64,000 nucleotides of DNA from Halichoerus grypus (Eukaryota; Chordata; Mammalia; Carnivora; Phocidae), in contig NC_135714.1 of NCBI RefSeq assembly GCF_964656455.1, forward strand, positions 128,458,131-128,522,130. Reading direction: 5' to 3'. This document shows, one piece after another, positions 47,566 through 59,279 of this stretch. How positions within the stretch are numbered: position 1 is the stretch's first letter; each line of letters opens with the position of its first letter. The translations under genes were made by a program, and so were the position numbers. Below the pieces are notes generated by a model. That model had not been told where the DNA came from, ran no database searches, and worked only from the letters and a program-made list of their open reading frames with translations.

Positions 47566-48679
47566 ATTCAAGTTCATAACTTTAAAAAAATCACACTTTT
47601 AAGGTCACTGTTAAGGCAACAGTCATTCATTCAGAAAGCACAAAGACTGACTGTATAAGAGGTTAAGTATCATTTTGTCAGCTAGGCTAAACACAAACCT
47701 GCAAATGAACTCAACATAATCTCTCCATGGAGAAGGTGGTTGTCAGAGTAACTTGTTACAATTCTTGTCATCCCATGTGACAGACGCAGTAGCTTAGAAT
47801 GTGCTTTGCCAACTCAAAGTAATCCTGTCTTTAGTCCTAAGCCACTTTGTTGCTTTGTTATTCAAGTTTTGTTTTTTAAAAAGTTCATTTCAAAAGCTTA
47901 ATTATGAAGGTGTTAAAGGAAAACCAGATGTGGAATTTCTTACACCAGTACTTCACCTAATATTAATTTAATAAAAAAAATTAGATGTATTTACTACCAA
48001 AACCTAATGAAAATCCCTGAAAGCAAACAATTAAGATATATCTCTCAAAAGTAACCACCATTAAGAAATACAAATAGAATGACATGTGATTATGATATTG
48101 CATGGTGGGGACAAAGATGGGATAAGCAAGGAGAGGAAAAAATAATAAGAAGAATTTACCCTACAAGAACTTTCTTTTCTATATTCATTTCCATTTCCTA
48201 GATCTTAAATGCAAACAAATCTATCTATATTCCTCAATGTAAAATGCAATTTCTTTGGGAAAAAAGCAACCTTATTTAATTCACTAAGTATGTATTGAGA
48301 TTTTTCCACAAATTCTATTTTTGGCACAAAGGATCTAAAAACAAAAGAATAACTCCAAGTCTCAGTGTTTTTTGAAAAACAAAGCAAGAATTCTAAGGAC
48401 CAAACAAACTTCCAGTTTTAAAACTGGTGATATAGAAATCTACCTTCATCCAGCCAATACCTGCATAAATAAGATCAGGAGAAATGAAAAGGAAAAGGGA
48501 GGACAAAACTGTAAGTCTTATTCTCAAGATTTTTTGAAAGCAGAGGTTGCATGTACCTCTTTCTCTCACCATGACCAGTAGGTCCAAGTGTCCAGAGCCT
48601 ACAGTGGCCTCCTACTTGGTCTTTCTCCTATCTTACCTGTAGAGTCTACTATGACCAGAGGAGCCAAAGAAAAAAAAAA

Positions 48680-49190
48680 TTTTAATAGAATTTTAAGATA
48701 TAAATCAGATCACATCACTCATGCATTTAATGACCATCCAGTAGCATCCCGCTACATGCGTAATAAACACTGAAGCTCTTTATAATTGTTTATAAAGCCT
48801 TACATCTGAGACTCACAGATGAGCCCAATTCATTCTTCTTTGGGGCCTTTATACTTATTTTCTTGTCTGACTCCAATGTTCTCCCAAATCCTCACATAAT
48901 TGGCTCACTCTTACATTAGATTTTTGCTCCAATACCACCTCCTCAGAGAAGCCACTTCATCTAAACCCCACTTCCTCCATGACCACCCCAAAATCAGCAG
49001 ATTTCCTTCACAACACTTATCATTACCTGAAATTATGGTATCTGCTTGCTTGACTATTGTCTCTATTCAGCACTCGAATGCTAGAATCTAAGTTCTAAGA
49101 ACAAAGACTTCTAGTATACTCTATTTCCATTTTCTAGAACAATGTCTGACACAAAGTAGATGTTTTTAAATGATTACATGAGTCAGTGAA
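48680..49190 (+). mobile_element. L2 LINE relic
   Basis: L2 order: 'AGATCACATCACTCATGCAT', 'ACCACCTCCTCAGAGAAGCC', 'AATGCTAGAATCTAAGTTCT' and 'AACAATGTCTGACACAAAG'. Plus orientation. Confidence 0.75.
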
Positions 49191-49479
49191 TGGCAACCTA
49201 AATTAATATATGGCCCTCAATATATGGCCCAAATTCATTTTGTTTGGACCATATGATATTTTAAGTATTAATATTTCTAGTTTCTCAGGAAAAACTAAGT
49301 GTCAAACCTAGATCTATCTGCCACATGGTAACAAATGACATACACTCACCATTTCGGCACAGTCTCTACTCATTGATTCATTTACTATTATCTGTCCAGT
49401 TCCCACTGGCATTTGAATTTGCCACCCTGGACTTATCAAGTAGGAGAGAATCCAGTATATGTTCTGTAACACTTATACT

Positions 49480-49585
49480 CCAATCTACTATCCAATTATT
49501 AGTAAGGAAAATGAGAGCCAGAGAAATTAAATAGTTAATACAAAGTCCCTTGGGAGTTAGTGGCAGAGTCTAGCCTGCTTCCAAA
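49480..49585 (-). mobile_element. MIR SINE fragment
   Basis: 'AAGGAAAATGAGAGCCAGAG' then 'AAATTAAATAGTTAATAC' and 'TTAGTGGCAGAGTCTAGCC' match antisense MIR. Confidence 0.6.
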
Positions 49586-50089
49586 TTCTCTAATCCAAAA
49601 ATACAAAGGTTACAATATATACACCATATTGTCACATTTGTAAAAAGGGGCTTAAATATTTGTTAAACTACAATTCAACTTATCAGAATTTTAATCAACT
49701 ACATTTGTCTTCCTGTATTTGGGTTATAGGTGAAAGAGGGAAATCAAAGAAAACTAATAACAAAGGCTCCTTTAAGGTCTATGATATGCTAAGAATATCA
49801 CACACTAATCTGAAAATTCTACTTTTTCTATCTATAAAGCTATATAATAAGGCCTGTTGCTCATAATGGTGGTTTCAGTCATTCTAAGATCATGGCCATG
49901 CAACTAAACATTTAATTATATTCAAAGATACTTCAGTTATTAATAAAAATAAGTGTACTAAAACATTATTATAAAATTTTTAATGTACTGAAGGTTTTCT
50001 AATTAATAAAAAATTCAATTTATATCCCATTTCTTTAAGCAGTATAGTTATTAAAAAGTCTACTTGAAGTGGTATGCTTCTTTAAAATG

Positions 50090-50395
50090 TTTTATTACCA
50101 AATTATATTCACAACTGCAGAAAATGACATAAGCCCCGTACCCATTACTCAACCATATAAAATCCTAACATTTTGCCATATTATTGCATATTTTTAAAAA
50201 ATTAATAAAGCATTTTAGATAGTGTTGAAATTCCCATATATAACCTTTCCTGATCCCATTTTCCTCCTTTGTCAGAGCCAATCACTATTCTTGTTTTAGC
50301 TTTATCATTCCCATGTCAGTTTTTATACTATTAGCACATATATATCCATAAATAATATCCAGCATTGTTTTGTATGTTTTCAAACCTGATATAAA
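50090..50395 (-). mobile_element. Probable old L1 3' UTR fragment
   Basis: 'CCCGTACCCATTACTCAACC', 'GTGTTGAAATTCCCATATAT' and 'CTATTAGCACATATATATCC' resemble a diverged L1M 3' UTR read in reverse. Weak match; class uncertain. Confidence 0.4.
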
Positions 50396-50689
50396 TCAGG
50401 TATCATACTGAATGTACAACAGCAGTGTGCTTTCAAAATTAAATATAATCAGGTCTAGTGTGTTAAAACTCAGAGAAAAAGAAACAGGAGGAGAGACAGA
50501 CAAAATTATTTAAAATTGCCATAAGTATCAAAAATTAAAATCACACACGAAAACTAGCCTGACTTAACAAGAATTAACAAATGAAATTCTATACTTACGG
50601 TCAAGATAGCTGGGTTTAAAATGGAAACAAAAAATCTTTTAACAAACAGAATTAGTAGCTGAAATTGATATAACATTTCTTTAAGGTAT

Positions 50690-51010
50690 TCATTAGGAAA
50701 AGGTGTCAGTACTGAAATGCAGCTGAGGCCTAGCTAAGCAAGAGTTTTCTTTCTTATTGGAATAGTATATTCCTGGTCTGAGGCTTCACTTCAAAGTCTC
50801 TAGAGTTCAATTAAAACTGGATTAGGTAGAAGCAGACCCTTCTTTGGGACTTTCTGTTCACTGAAACTCTACATACACTGACAGCACCCTAGACAGAGGT
50901 CTAGCCCTCCAATGAATCAGTTGCTATGGAAACCATATCATTACCACTGCTCTGCAGTTATGACCCTAAGTCTAGAATAGCTTGAAAGCTTAAGCCCACA
51001 GCACTCTTTG
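50690..51010. promoter_or_regulatory. Repeat-free block with RFX X-box-like motif
   Basis: About 320 bases without recognised repeats and with higher complexity and GC than the surroundings. At 50920-50933 it has GTTGCTATGGAAAC, a very good match to the RFX X-box (GTTGCCATGGAAAC type, an imperfect palindrome). Other features include 'CAGCTGAGG' (an E-box) near 50721. This could be an RFX-bound intronic enhancer or insulator; no conservation data are available here. Confidence 0.35.
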
Positions 51011-52839
51011 AATGTTTACCACCTTGTTTTAATATGGTTAGTACTGTTAATAGGTAAAAGTAAATTCAACTTTCTTTTTTTATAATTTGTTTAACAAAGA
51101 TGGTTTATTAAAATGTTGAGGTAAGAGAGGGAAGAAAGAAATCAGTATTTAATTTTAAATATACACACATACACACTCAAGTGTATATACCATTTCTTTA
51201 CATTAAAAATATCAAACATATCTTCTTTAAAATTTTTATCTGAAAATTGTGCCTTCTTTCAGGGATATATTATTTTTCCCAGATAATACACACAGTGCCT
51301 TTTTTCTATCTTTCAAATAATATAGTGTGAATACATATAAAAATTTCTTCACCCTGTTGCATTTATTGGCTTGAAAGCAAATCATTTTCTCCACTTTCCT
51401 TTTAACCGTTTATTTTGAAAAGCTAATGAATTTATTCAAATAAAACTTTCTTTTGTTTGCTCATCCTCTGAGAGAAATAGAAATGTGTTTATTGCCCAAC
51501 TGCAAAATGCTTTTACTGAATATCAACCTTTAAAAAAATTTTTAAATAGTCTCTAAAAACAGTCATATTTGCTTCATTTAAGTAAAGAAAAAAGGTTTTG
51601 TTTTCAAAAACTATACAAACTACCCTCACTAAATTTAAAATGCTTTTTAAAAATTTTAAAGGGAAAAATATTAAAAAGTGATAAAATCTTTTACCTCAAA
51701 AATAAGAAATAAGTGTTTGCATATAAAAATCAGTAAAAAGCTTTTTAAAATATTATTCTTTCTTAATGTTTAAGACTGGCATTGCATACACTAGTCCCAC
51801 ATAGTTGTCAATTTTTGGGGAGGTTTTACTCTTTGAAACAATTCCATATTGATTTCTGAAGAATTCGATAATAAAAGTAAAATCGGATAATATATATCAC
51901 CAAGAATACTTACAATTTCATAACAAAACTATTTCCAAAATATAGAGAATGTATTTAACACCAAGAAAAATGTTCCAAACTTAATATACAAAATATAAGC
52001 TAATCATTCTATCAATTAAGCAATGACACCACTGGAAGGAAAGTCGAGAAAATATTCATATCCCATTTTCATGAAAAATGATTATAAATTAGTCACAAAG
52101 ATTATATCTAAATATGAGAAAACAGTAAATATTTGAAATATATTTAAAATGGAAACACTGAAAAATATTCTAATAGCAACTCATCACTAGATATATTTAC
52201 AAATATGTTTTATTTATAATAACTGCAATGTTAACAAACTGGTAGAAAGCAATTTTAATCAAGTATTTTAAAGTTGTACCACTCTATTATTAACATAGTT
52301 TTTGGATTTTGCTGCATGTAATTTTCTCTGAAATTTGATATCAAAGCATAGCATTTATGAGTTTATTCATAAATTCAGAATTTATTCTAATAATATTGAA
52401 TTCTAGTTGCCTTTGGATTTACTTCATCACCTACCACAGAAATTTTAAGTTTTCAAAGATATATTCTTAAAGTAAAACTTAGAGGTCTTTTTGAATTTAA
52501 AAATGATATATAGTTGGCTGGTCAAAACTTTATGATAGTAATTTTGTTATTAAATTACTATCCATGAATAAGTAGAATGTCTCCAAACTTTGAAAAGAAC
52601 AATGGTAACAAAAATATGAAAGTTATGGATATGAAAGGAAATCACCTTTTAAATTAATTATGAGTTATTGTTTTCCTTCTATTTGGTAAATTTCCTCCTT
52701 CTGCTTACTAGGTACTATGATGTAGTACAGTATTCTCCTTAGCATTTTCATGGGTGACAAATTCAATTAAACATATTCATTACTCTAATGTTCTACTTGG
52801 CAGTTTAGTCAGTATGAAAAATTAAAAATATATAAATAA

Positions 52840-53560
52840 AATGCTACGTGACCTCTGTATTGATTGGGCTAAAATGGTTTTAGCCTGGGTGTGGATGATG
52901 GGGCAGCTGGGAGGGGCAGAAGGGGAGCACACATACACTCTTATGTTTTCTCTTCCAATTACTGAGGGAGATGATAAAACCACAGCAAATGATGTATCAG
53001 CTCATTTTATCTTATCGCTTTGGGGCTAGGTGACAATGAAGTTCATATTTCACTGGCTCCCATTGAAGATTGTGAAAATTACTTGCCCTCATGACCTGAA
53101 ATTTCACTAGAAGACAGAAATTTCTCTTCTGCAAAGTAATGCAATTTTTCAGATGTCAACCTTTACCCCGGCTTTAAAAATTAATTTCATTTATATTAAC
53201 CAATGATATTGATATTTTCACAGCATGCTCTTTGATACATGAAGCACTGACTAGCAAATTGATGTTGCTTTAGATGGGTAAAACTATTTTATTTTAAGCT
53301 GCTATGGCACAGATTTATGGTAAACTGAAATTCCCATTTCATAATTTAATATTTGTGCTGGAGTGATGCACCTTTAAGCCCCTGGCCTGTAAATAATTCA
53401 GACTCTTTAGTTGGTTCTGTTTTATTTTCAGTATTCTTCAGCTTCAAAATAATTTGCATTCTAAATGATTTATCATAAAAGCCATCTCTTATTTAACATT
53501 TAATATGTATCTTAATGAGTCAAAAGCAAATGTGGTAATGCAGAAGTAGAACAAAGAAGG
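52840..53560. promoter_or_regulatory. Candidate conserved non-coding block
   Basis: About 700 bases without recognised repeats, with many TAAT/ATTA homeobox cores, 'TTGATGTTGCTTTAGATGGG', 'TTTGTGCTGGAGTGATGCAC' and 'CCAATGATATTGATATTTTC'. Texture resembles a developmental enhancer. The 62-aa ORF at 52841-53029 has no recognisable product. Inference only. Confidence 0.28.
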
Positions 53561-54075
53561 TATTTATATATCATCAACTAATTTTTAATTTAGTTTTTAA
53601 ATTTAAATACATCTGCATCTGATTATTTTTGAAAGAATCCAAAATATACCACAAAAGAATATTAAGGAACATGAATGTACCTTACTTTATTTTTCACAGC
53701 AGCGTGTGAGGTAAACAGCTAGGTATTACATTTTCAGAAAAAGAGTAAACTTAGATAACGACCTGAATTAAAAATAGAGATATTTGGGTTTGGAGATACC
53801 TACATTTTTTAATACAAACATAATAAAAACAAAACCACAATGTCAATTTTATCGTGAAGAAGGTGTGAAAGTGTTCCATCTGATTTTATTATGAGATAGA
53901 GAAATCACCTTGCACTATATACAAAGAAGAAAAGCTTCAATATTTTGGACTAGTAAAAGTATTACATCTTTAAAAGACAGTCTGGAATCTCAGCTAGTTT
54001 ATTACCTTTATCCAGTAGAGTTTTGCCTAATTCAAATGATGCCTTGAAAAGACAACCAGTACCACCAATACCTTT

Positions 54076-54249
54076 CCTTTTTTTTTTTTTAAGATTTTAT
54101 TTATTCATTTGAGAGAGAGAGCACGTGCGTGAGCGAGTGCAGACTCCCCATTGAGCAGAAAGCCCAATGCAGGGCTTGATGGCAGGACTCTGAGATCATG
54201 ACCTGAGCCCAAGGCAAACACTTAACTGACTGAGCCACCCAGGTGCCCC
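54076..54249 (-). mobile_element. CanSINE
   Basis: Minus orientation; head 'GACTGAGCCACCCAGGTGCC'; GA tract shortened. The duplication ACCAATACCTTT occurs at 54064 (with one change at its end) and 54253. Sense to LRBA. Confidence 0.92.
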
Positions 54250-54714
54250 ATGACCAATACCTTTTCATTTTATTAAAAAGGTAAGTTAAACATAAGTAGC
54301 ATAAATTTATGCATTAATCTATACTCTCAAAATTAGAAAAAGGCCAAGAAAGACATTTCCTTAATTCGGCTATTTTCTTCCTAAAATGATTCTTAACACC
54401 TCTCTGGCCAACTTACTATCCTCAAAATAACTTTTGCATTTTTTATGCTAAAAATATCCAAATTGTTTTTTACTCAAAAATGCTTATATTTAATTTTTTC
54501 TTACATCAATGATATGGGGAAAATAGTAATATAAATTATACTTAATGATTTCTCCATTTTGATTGGAAAAATTCCTAGTAACATCTCAAAAACTTGTGAG
54601 AATAACATGCTACTGTCACTGAATTCAAGCTATAAAGTATTTTTTCCTATTATTTCACACACCGACTCTCTAAAGTCAGGAGCTTTCTATGCCTTAATAA
54701 AAAGTTAAATTTCA

Positions 54715-56300
54715 GAATAGAAAGCCCAGAAATGGACCCTCAACTCTATGGTCAAGTAATCTTCAACAAAGCAGGAAAGAATGTCCAATGGAAAAAAGAC
54801 AGTCTCTTCAACAAATGCTGTTGGGAAAATTGGACAGCCACATGCAGAAGAATGAAACTGGACCATTTCCTTACACCACACACAAAAATAGACTCAAAAT
54901 GGTTGAAAGACCTAAATGTGAGACAGGAGTCCATCAAAATCCTAGAGGAGAACACAAGCAGCAACCTCTTCGACCTCAACCGCAGCAACTTCTTCCTAGA
55001 AACATCGCCAAAGGCAAGGGAAGCAAGGACAAAAATGAACTATTGGGACTGCATCAAGATAAAAAGCTTTTGCACAGCAAAGGAAACAGTCAATAAAACC
55101 AAAAGGCAACCGACAGAATGGGAGAAGATATTTGCAAATGACCTATCAGATAAAGGGCTAGTATCCAAAATCTATAAAGAACTTATCAAACTCAACACCC
55201 AAAGAACAAATGATCCAATCAAGAAATGGGCAGAAGACATGAACAGACATTTTTCCAAAGAAGACATCCAAAGGGCAAACAGACACATGAAAAAGTGCTC
55301 AACATAGCTCGGCATCAGGGAAATCCAAATCAAAACCTCAATGAGATACCACCTCACACCAGTCAGAATGGCTAAAATTAACAAGTCAGGAAACAACAGA
55401 TGTTGGCGGGGATGCGGAGAAAGGGGAACCCTCCTACACTGTGGGTGGGAATGCAAGCTGGTGCAGCCACTCTGGAAAACAGTGTGGAGGTTCCTCAGAA
55501 AGTTGAAAATAGAGCTACCATACAACCCAGCAATTGCTCTGCTGGGTATTTACCCCAAAGATACAAATGTAGGGACCCGAAGGGGTACGTGCACCCCGAT
55601 GTTTATAGCAGCAATGTCCACAATAGCCAAACTGTGGAAAGAGCCAAGATGTCCATCGACAGATGAATGGATAAAGAAGATGTGGTGTATATATACGATG
55701 GAATATTATGCAGCCATCAAAAGGAACGAAATCTTGCCATTTGCAATGACGTGGATGAAACCGGAGGGTGTTATGCTGAGCGAAATAAGTCAATCAGAGA
55801 AAGACATGTATCATATGACCTCACTGATATGAGGAATTCTTAATCTCAGGAAACAAACTGAGGGTTGCTGGAGTGGTGGGGGGTGGGAGGGATGGGGTGG
55901 CTGGGTGATAGACATTGGGGAGGGTATGTGCTATGGCGAGCGCTGTGAATTGTAAGACTGTTGAATCACAAATCTGTACCTCTGAAACAAATAATACATT
56001 ATATGTTAAAAAAAAAAAAGAAGAAGAAGAAGATAGCAGGAGGGGAAGAATGAAGGGGGGTGGAATCAGAGGGGGAGATGAACCATGAGAGACTATGGAC
56101 TCTGAGAAACAAACTGAGGGTTCTAGAGGGGAGGGGGGTGGGGGGATGGGTTAGGCTGGTGATGGGTATTAAAGAGGGCACGTTCTGCATGGAGCACTGG
56201 GTGTTATACGCAAACAATGAATCATGGAACACTACATCAAAAACTAATGATGTAATGTATGGTGATTAACATAACATAATAAAAATAAATAAATAAAAAA
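54715..56300 (+). mobile_element. Carnivore L1, 1.6-kb 5'-truncated copy
   Basis: The largest recent element. It runs from the last third of ORF2 through a G-rich 3' UTR with a GAA microsatellite (56018-56032) to an A/T-rich tail. The duplication ATAAAAAGTTAAATTTCA is found before (54698-54715) and after (56301-56318). Plus orientation, antisense to LRBA. The tail (56060-56290) is nearly identical to those at 13178, 24191 and 33280. Confidence 0.96.
54732..55832 (+). pseudogene. L1 ORF2 C-terminal remnant with one premature stop
   Basis: One frame is open across this span except for a TAG at 55305-55307, after MKKCST; the natural-looking stop is TGA at 55830-55832. The region begins [20 protein letters not shown] (first residues upstream of the ATG) and ends DMYHMTSLI. 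It contains the conserved C-terminal cysteine motif CWRGC-x7-H-x4-C (around 55405-55455), which is complete. The endonuclease and reverse transcriptase domains are absent through 5' truncation, so it cannot act on its own. About 366 codons remain of roughly 1,275 in a full ORF2. Confidence 0.93.
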
Positions 56301-56485
56301 ATAAAAAGTTAAATTTCAATCAGCACTAATAAAAAACTGCCTAATTTTAAACATATTGGAATGTTGTATAATAAATATTTTTAAAACAATCAAAAGACAC
56401 AAACTAGTCTTCTTCTCAACGCCAATTCTTACTTTATGAACTCAAACTCAATCTCAAATTGGTATCAAAAGCCCTCCCTAGATTT

Positions 56486-56667
56486 TTTTTTTTTTTTTTA
56501 AAGGTTTTATTTATTTGACAGAGAGGGAACACAAGCAGGAGGAGTGGGAGAGGGAGAAGCGGGTTCCCTGCTCGGCAGAGAGCCCGATGCGGGGCTCGAT
56601 CCCAGGACCCTGGGATCATGACCTGAGCCGAAGGCAGACGCTTAATGACTGAGCCACCCAGGCGCCC
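56486..56667 (-). mobile_element. CanSINE, close to consensus
   Basis: Minus orientation, T-run then 'AAAGGTTTTATTTATTTGAC' and head 'GACTGAGCCACCCAGGCGCC'. The duplication CCCTCCCTAGATTT is perfect (56472-56485 and 56668-56681), so young. Sense to LRBA. Confidence 0.96.
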
Positions 56668-56984
56668 CCCTCCCTAGATTTATGAATTAAATCTTCAAGT
56701 TATAAGTAATATCAGCCTGTAGCTAGACTATTTATCTCTTTGTAGCAGGTACAATGTGATTTAGCCATTAAAAGTTTCTCTGGTGAGTAAGCTATTTAAA
56801 CTGATTAAAGGGAAAACCTTTGCTTATCTTTAAGAAATTTGCTTTTGTTCTTCAAACAGCAAAGAACAGAGATAAAATGGAAAATGGAAAAGAAGAAGTT
56901 ACAAAGAACTTCATGCTAACAGCCTTAAACCCCCAGGACACTTTTTTCCTAATTAGAGGGAAATACTTTTCCACTTTATTTCAT

Positions 56985-57029
56985 ATATATATACGTATAT
57001 ATGTATATACATATATACATATATATATG
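56985..57029. repeat. AT-rich alternating microsatellite (TATACA/TATATG)
   Basis: About 45 bases of TATATA, TACGTATA and TACATATA motifs, largely self-complementary. Confidence 0.9.
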
Positions 57030-57289
57030 CTTTCTTCCTCCTATTAATCACTCAGTTTGTTTAGCTGGAGTCACTTATAAATGAGTACTACAGGCCCTTA
57101 TTTATTCCATAATAGAGCATAAAACTAAACATCCTGCTTGTATTTAGCTTCGGATATAGTCTTCCAAAAAGCAATTTTCTTAAAGAACCTACTGTATTGC
57201 ACAGAACTTTATAAATACAAATTAAGTAAGATTTGATTACCTGATTCCACTGTATAACCCCATAGCATTGCATAACCTCCCCAGATTGG

Positions 57290-57475
57290 AGTTCTTACTT
57301 GACAGGAGTTCTTTGAAGCTAGGCCACGGGTCTTAGTCATCTTTATTCTATTCTATTCTATTCTATTCTATTCTATTCTATTCTACTCTACTCTACTCTA
57401 CTCTATTCTATTCTATTCTATTCATTAACACCTACCACAGTGCCAGGAACATAGAAGACAGTAACTGGTGGACAG
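57290..57475 (+). mobile_element. L2 LINE 3' end, expanded by a pentanucleotide repeat
   Basis: 'GAAGCTAGGCCACGGGTCTT' before and 'CACCTACCACAGTGCCAGGA' after the microsatellite match the L2 3' end ('GGGCAGGGACTGTGTCTT' and 'GCACAGTGCCTGGCACATAG'), so the repeat expanded inside an L2. Confidence 0.6.
57346..57420. repeat. (TTCTA)n pentanucleotide microsatellite with a CTCTA block
   Basis: Fifteen five-base units in perfect register: eight TTCTA, four CTCTA, then three TTCTA. On the LRBA-sense strand it reads (TAGAA)n with a TAGAG block. The interrupted structure is typical of an expanded then partly converted tract. Confidence 0.97.
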
Positions 57476-57589
57476 AGGGCCAGCCCAACCTAGCAAGCTA
57501 TATACAAGAGTCTAGGACACATGACCACAAACAGTGGAAAGCAGAAAGGGGTAGAAAAATGAGATGCAAAAATACAACATAGCATTTTT

Positions 57590-58006
57590 AAAAAAACCAA
57601 ATTCAAGGGTCAGAGTACTTTAACTTCCAACCAAGATAAAGTAACAGGCACTGGATTTACCCTTATACACAAACAATATTTAAAACAGATGTATGGAAAA
57701 AATTATTTTCAAGACTGTAAACATCAAGAATGAAAGACAATGATCCCTGAGAGACAAGGAAAAAAGTGGTGACACAAACTATTTGCCCAGCTCACTGCCT
57801 TGAGAAATTTGCAGGCTCCAGAGCAGGAGGAGTAACCTAGTTGGAACACTGAGGTCCCCTGAAATAGAGAAAACAGCCTAGAGAACGGTGAGAGCAAGGC
57901 TGCTAAGTTCATAGGGCATAGCAGCAGAATGGAGAGTAATGGAAAGTAACAGAGCTCCTGCGTGATCTATAGTCTTTAGCTGAGTACTCATCAACCCATG
58001 TGTTTA

Positions 58007-58039
<33 letters not shown>

Positions 58040-59260
58040 ACCTGAAGCCAGTAAAAGAATTATCCCTCCAAATTACAAGGAACAATACCCAGAGCTCAAA
58101 TGCCAAAGAAAAAAAAAAGTCTCATAATTCATGGAGCACTGGGTAAAGTACTCAGAAGGGTTTTGCCTCACCAGTGGGGAATAATTAGCCCTGAACTAAA
58201 TGTTGCTCTGATCCTACCTAACAAACTTTTTTTTTTGTTTTAAGATTTTATTTATTTGTTTATTTGAGAGAGAGAGCGCGCACGCGCGCAAGCAGGGGGA
58301 GGAGCAAAGGGGGAGGGAGAAGGAATCTTGAGCAGACTCTGTGCTGAGCACAGAGCTTGATCTCCAGAACTTGAGATCAAGAACTGAGCCAAAACGAAGA
58401 TTTGGATGCTTAACCCACTGAGCCACCCAGGCGCCCCCTACCTAACTTGACAGGAGTTCTTTGAGGCTTAAAAAACCTTAAAAAGCAAGATCCAGATGGA
58501 TCAAACGATTTCTAAGTAACTTAACTGTATCACAAAACAATGCATTAAAATATTTCTAGACTAGAACACAACAGGGTAAAATTTACCACAGCTGGTATTT
58601 AACTCAAAATTACCAGACCTACAAAAAAAATCAGGAAAATATGACCCATAATGAAGAGAGAAAATAATTAACCAGAACTGACCAAGAAATGACAGAGATG
58701 ACAAAAGTATTAGAAAAGGACATCAAATCAGACAAAATAGATTTTAGAGCAAAAAAGACTACTAGGAATAGAAAGGGTCACTTCATAATAACAGATCATT
58801 TCACTGAGAGGCCATAACCATCCCAATTGTTTAGGAACTGAATAACAGTGCTTTAAAATACATGAAGCAAAAACTAAGAACTAAAATGAGAAAAACATAA
58901 ACCCAAAGTTATAAACAGATTTCAACATTTCTCCTCAATAATTGATAAACAAGAAGATGGAAAACCAATAAGGATAAAGAAGACATGAAAAAGATGATTG
59001 ACTATGACCTAACTGACATTTATAAAACACTCCATTCAACAGCAGTAGAATATAAATTTACAAAATATTTTGGGTCAAAAAACCAAGTTGCAATAAATTT
59101 AGTAGATTCATATCATATAAAGTATATTCTCTGACAACAATGGAATTAACAGATATCTGAAAAATTCCCAAGGTTTGAGAACTAAAGATTGTACTTCTGA
59201 ATAATTCATGGGTCTTAGAAGTAACAAAAGAAGAAATACTCTAGAAAATAAATGGATTAA
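57590..59260 (+). mobile_element. Old L1 (L1M-type), 5' part and ORF2 endonuclease region
   Basis: Plus orientation. The ORF2 endonuclease portion is visible at 58700-59230: 'AAAATACATGAAGCAAAAAC', 'TGACATTTATAAAACACTCC' and 'AATTCATGGGTCTTAGAAGT'. The upstream half (57590-58650) resembles an L1 5' UTR and ORF1 stretch. Many frameshifts. A CanSINE interrupts it. Confidence 0.65.
58228..58437 (-). mobile_element. CanSINE
   Basis: Minus orientation with a GAGAG tract and a CpG-rich 'GCGCGCACGCGCGC' string (58276-58289), head 'CACTGAGCCACCCAGGCGCC'. The duplication CTACCTAAC occurs at 58214-58222 and 58438-58446. Sense to LRBA. Confidence 0.94.
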
Positions 59261-59279
59261 ATGTCTTCTCCAACTACCA

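Noticed and set aside
50599..50609. A possible 11-nt micro-exon on the minus strand (CAG|...|GTAAGT)
   Set aside because: Good donor and a CAG acceptor are present, but 11 nt would shift the frame and the LRBA peptide needs no such piece here; chance splice-like strings.
55172..55793. Minus-strand ORFs of 92-117 aa
   Set aside because: Antisense shadows of the L1 ORF2 remnant.
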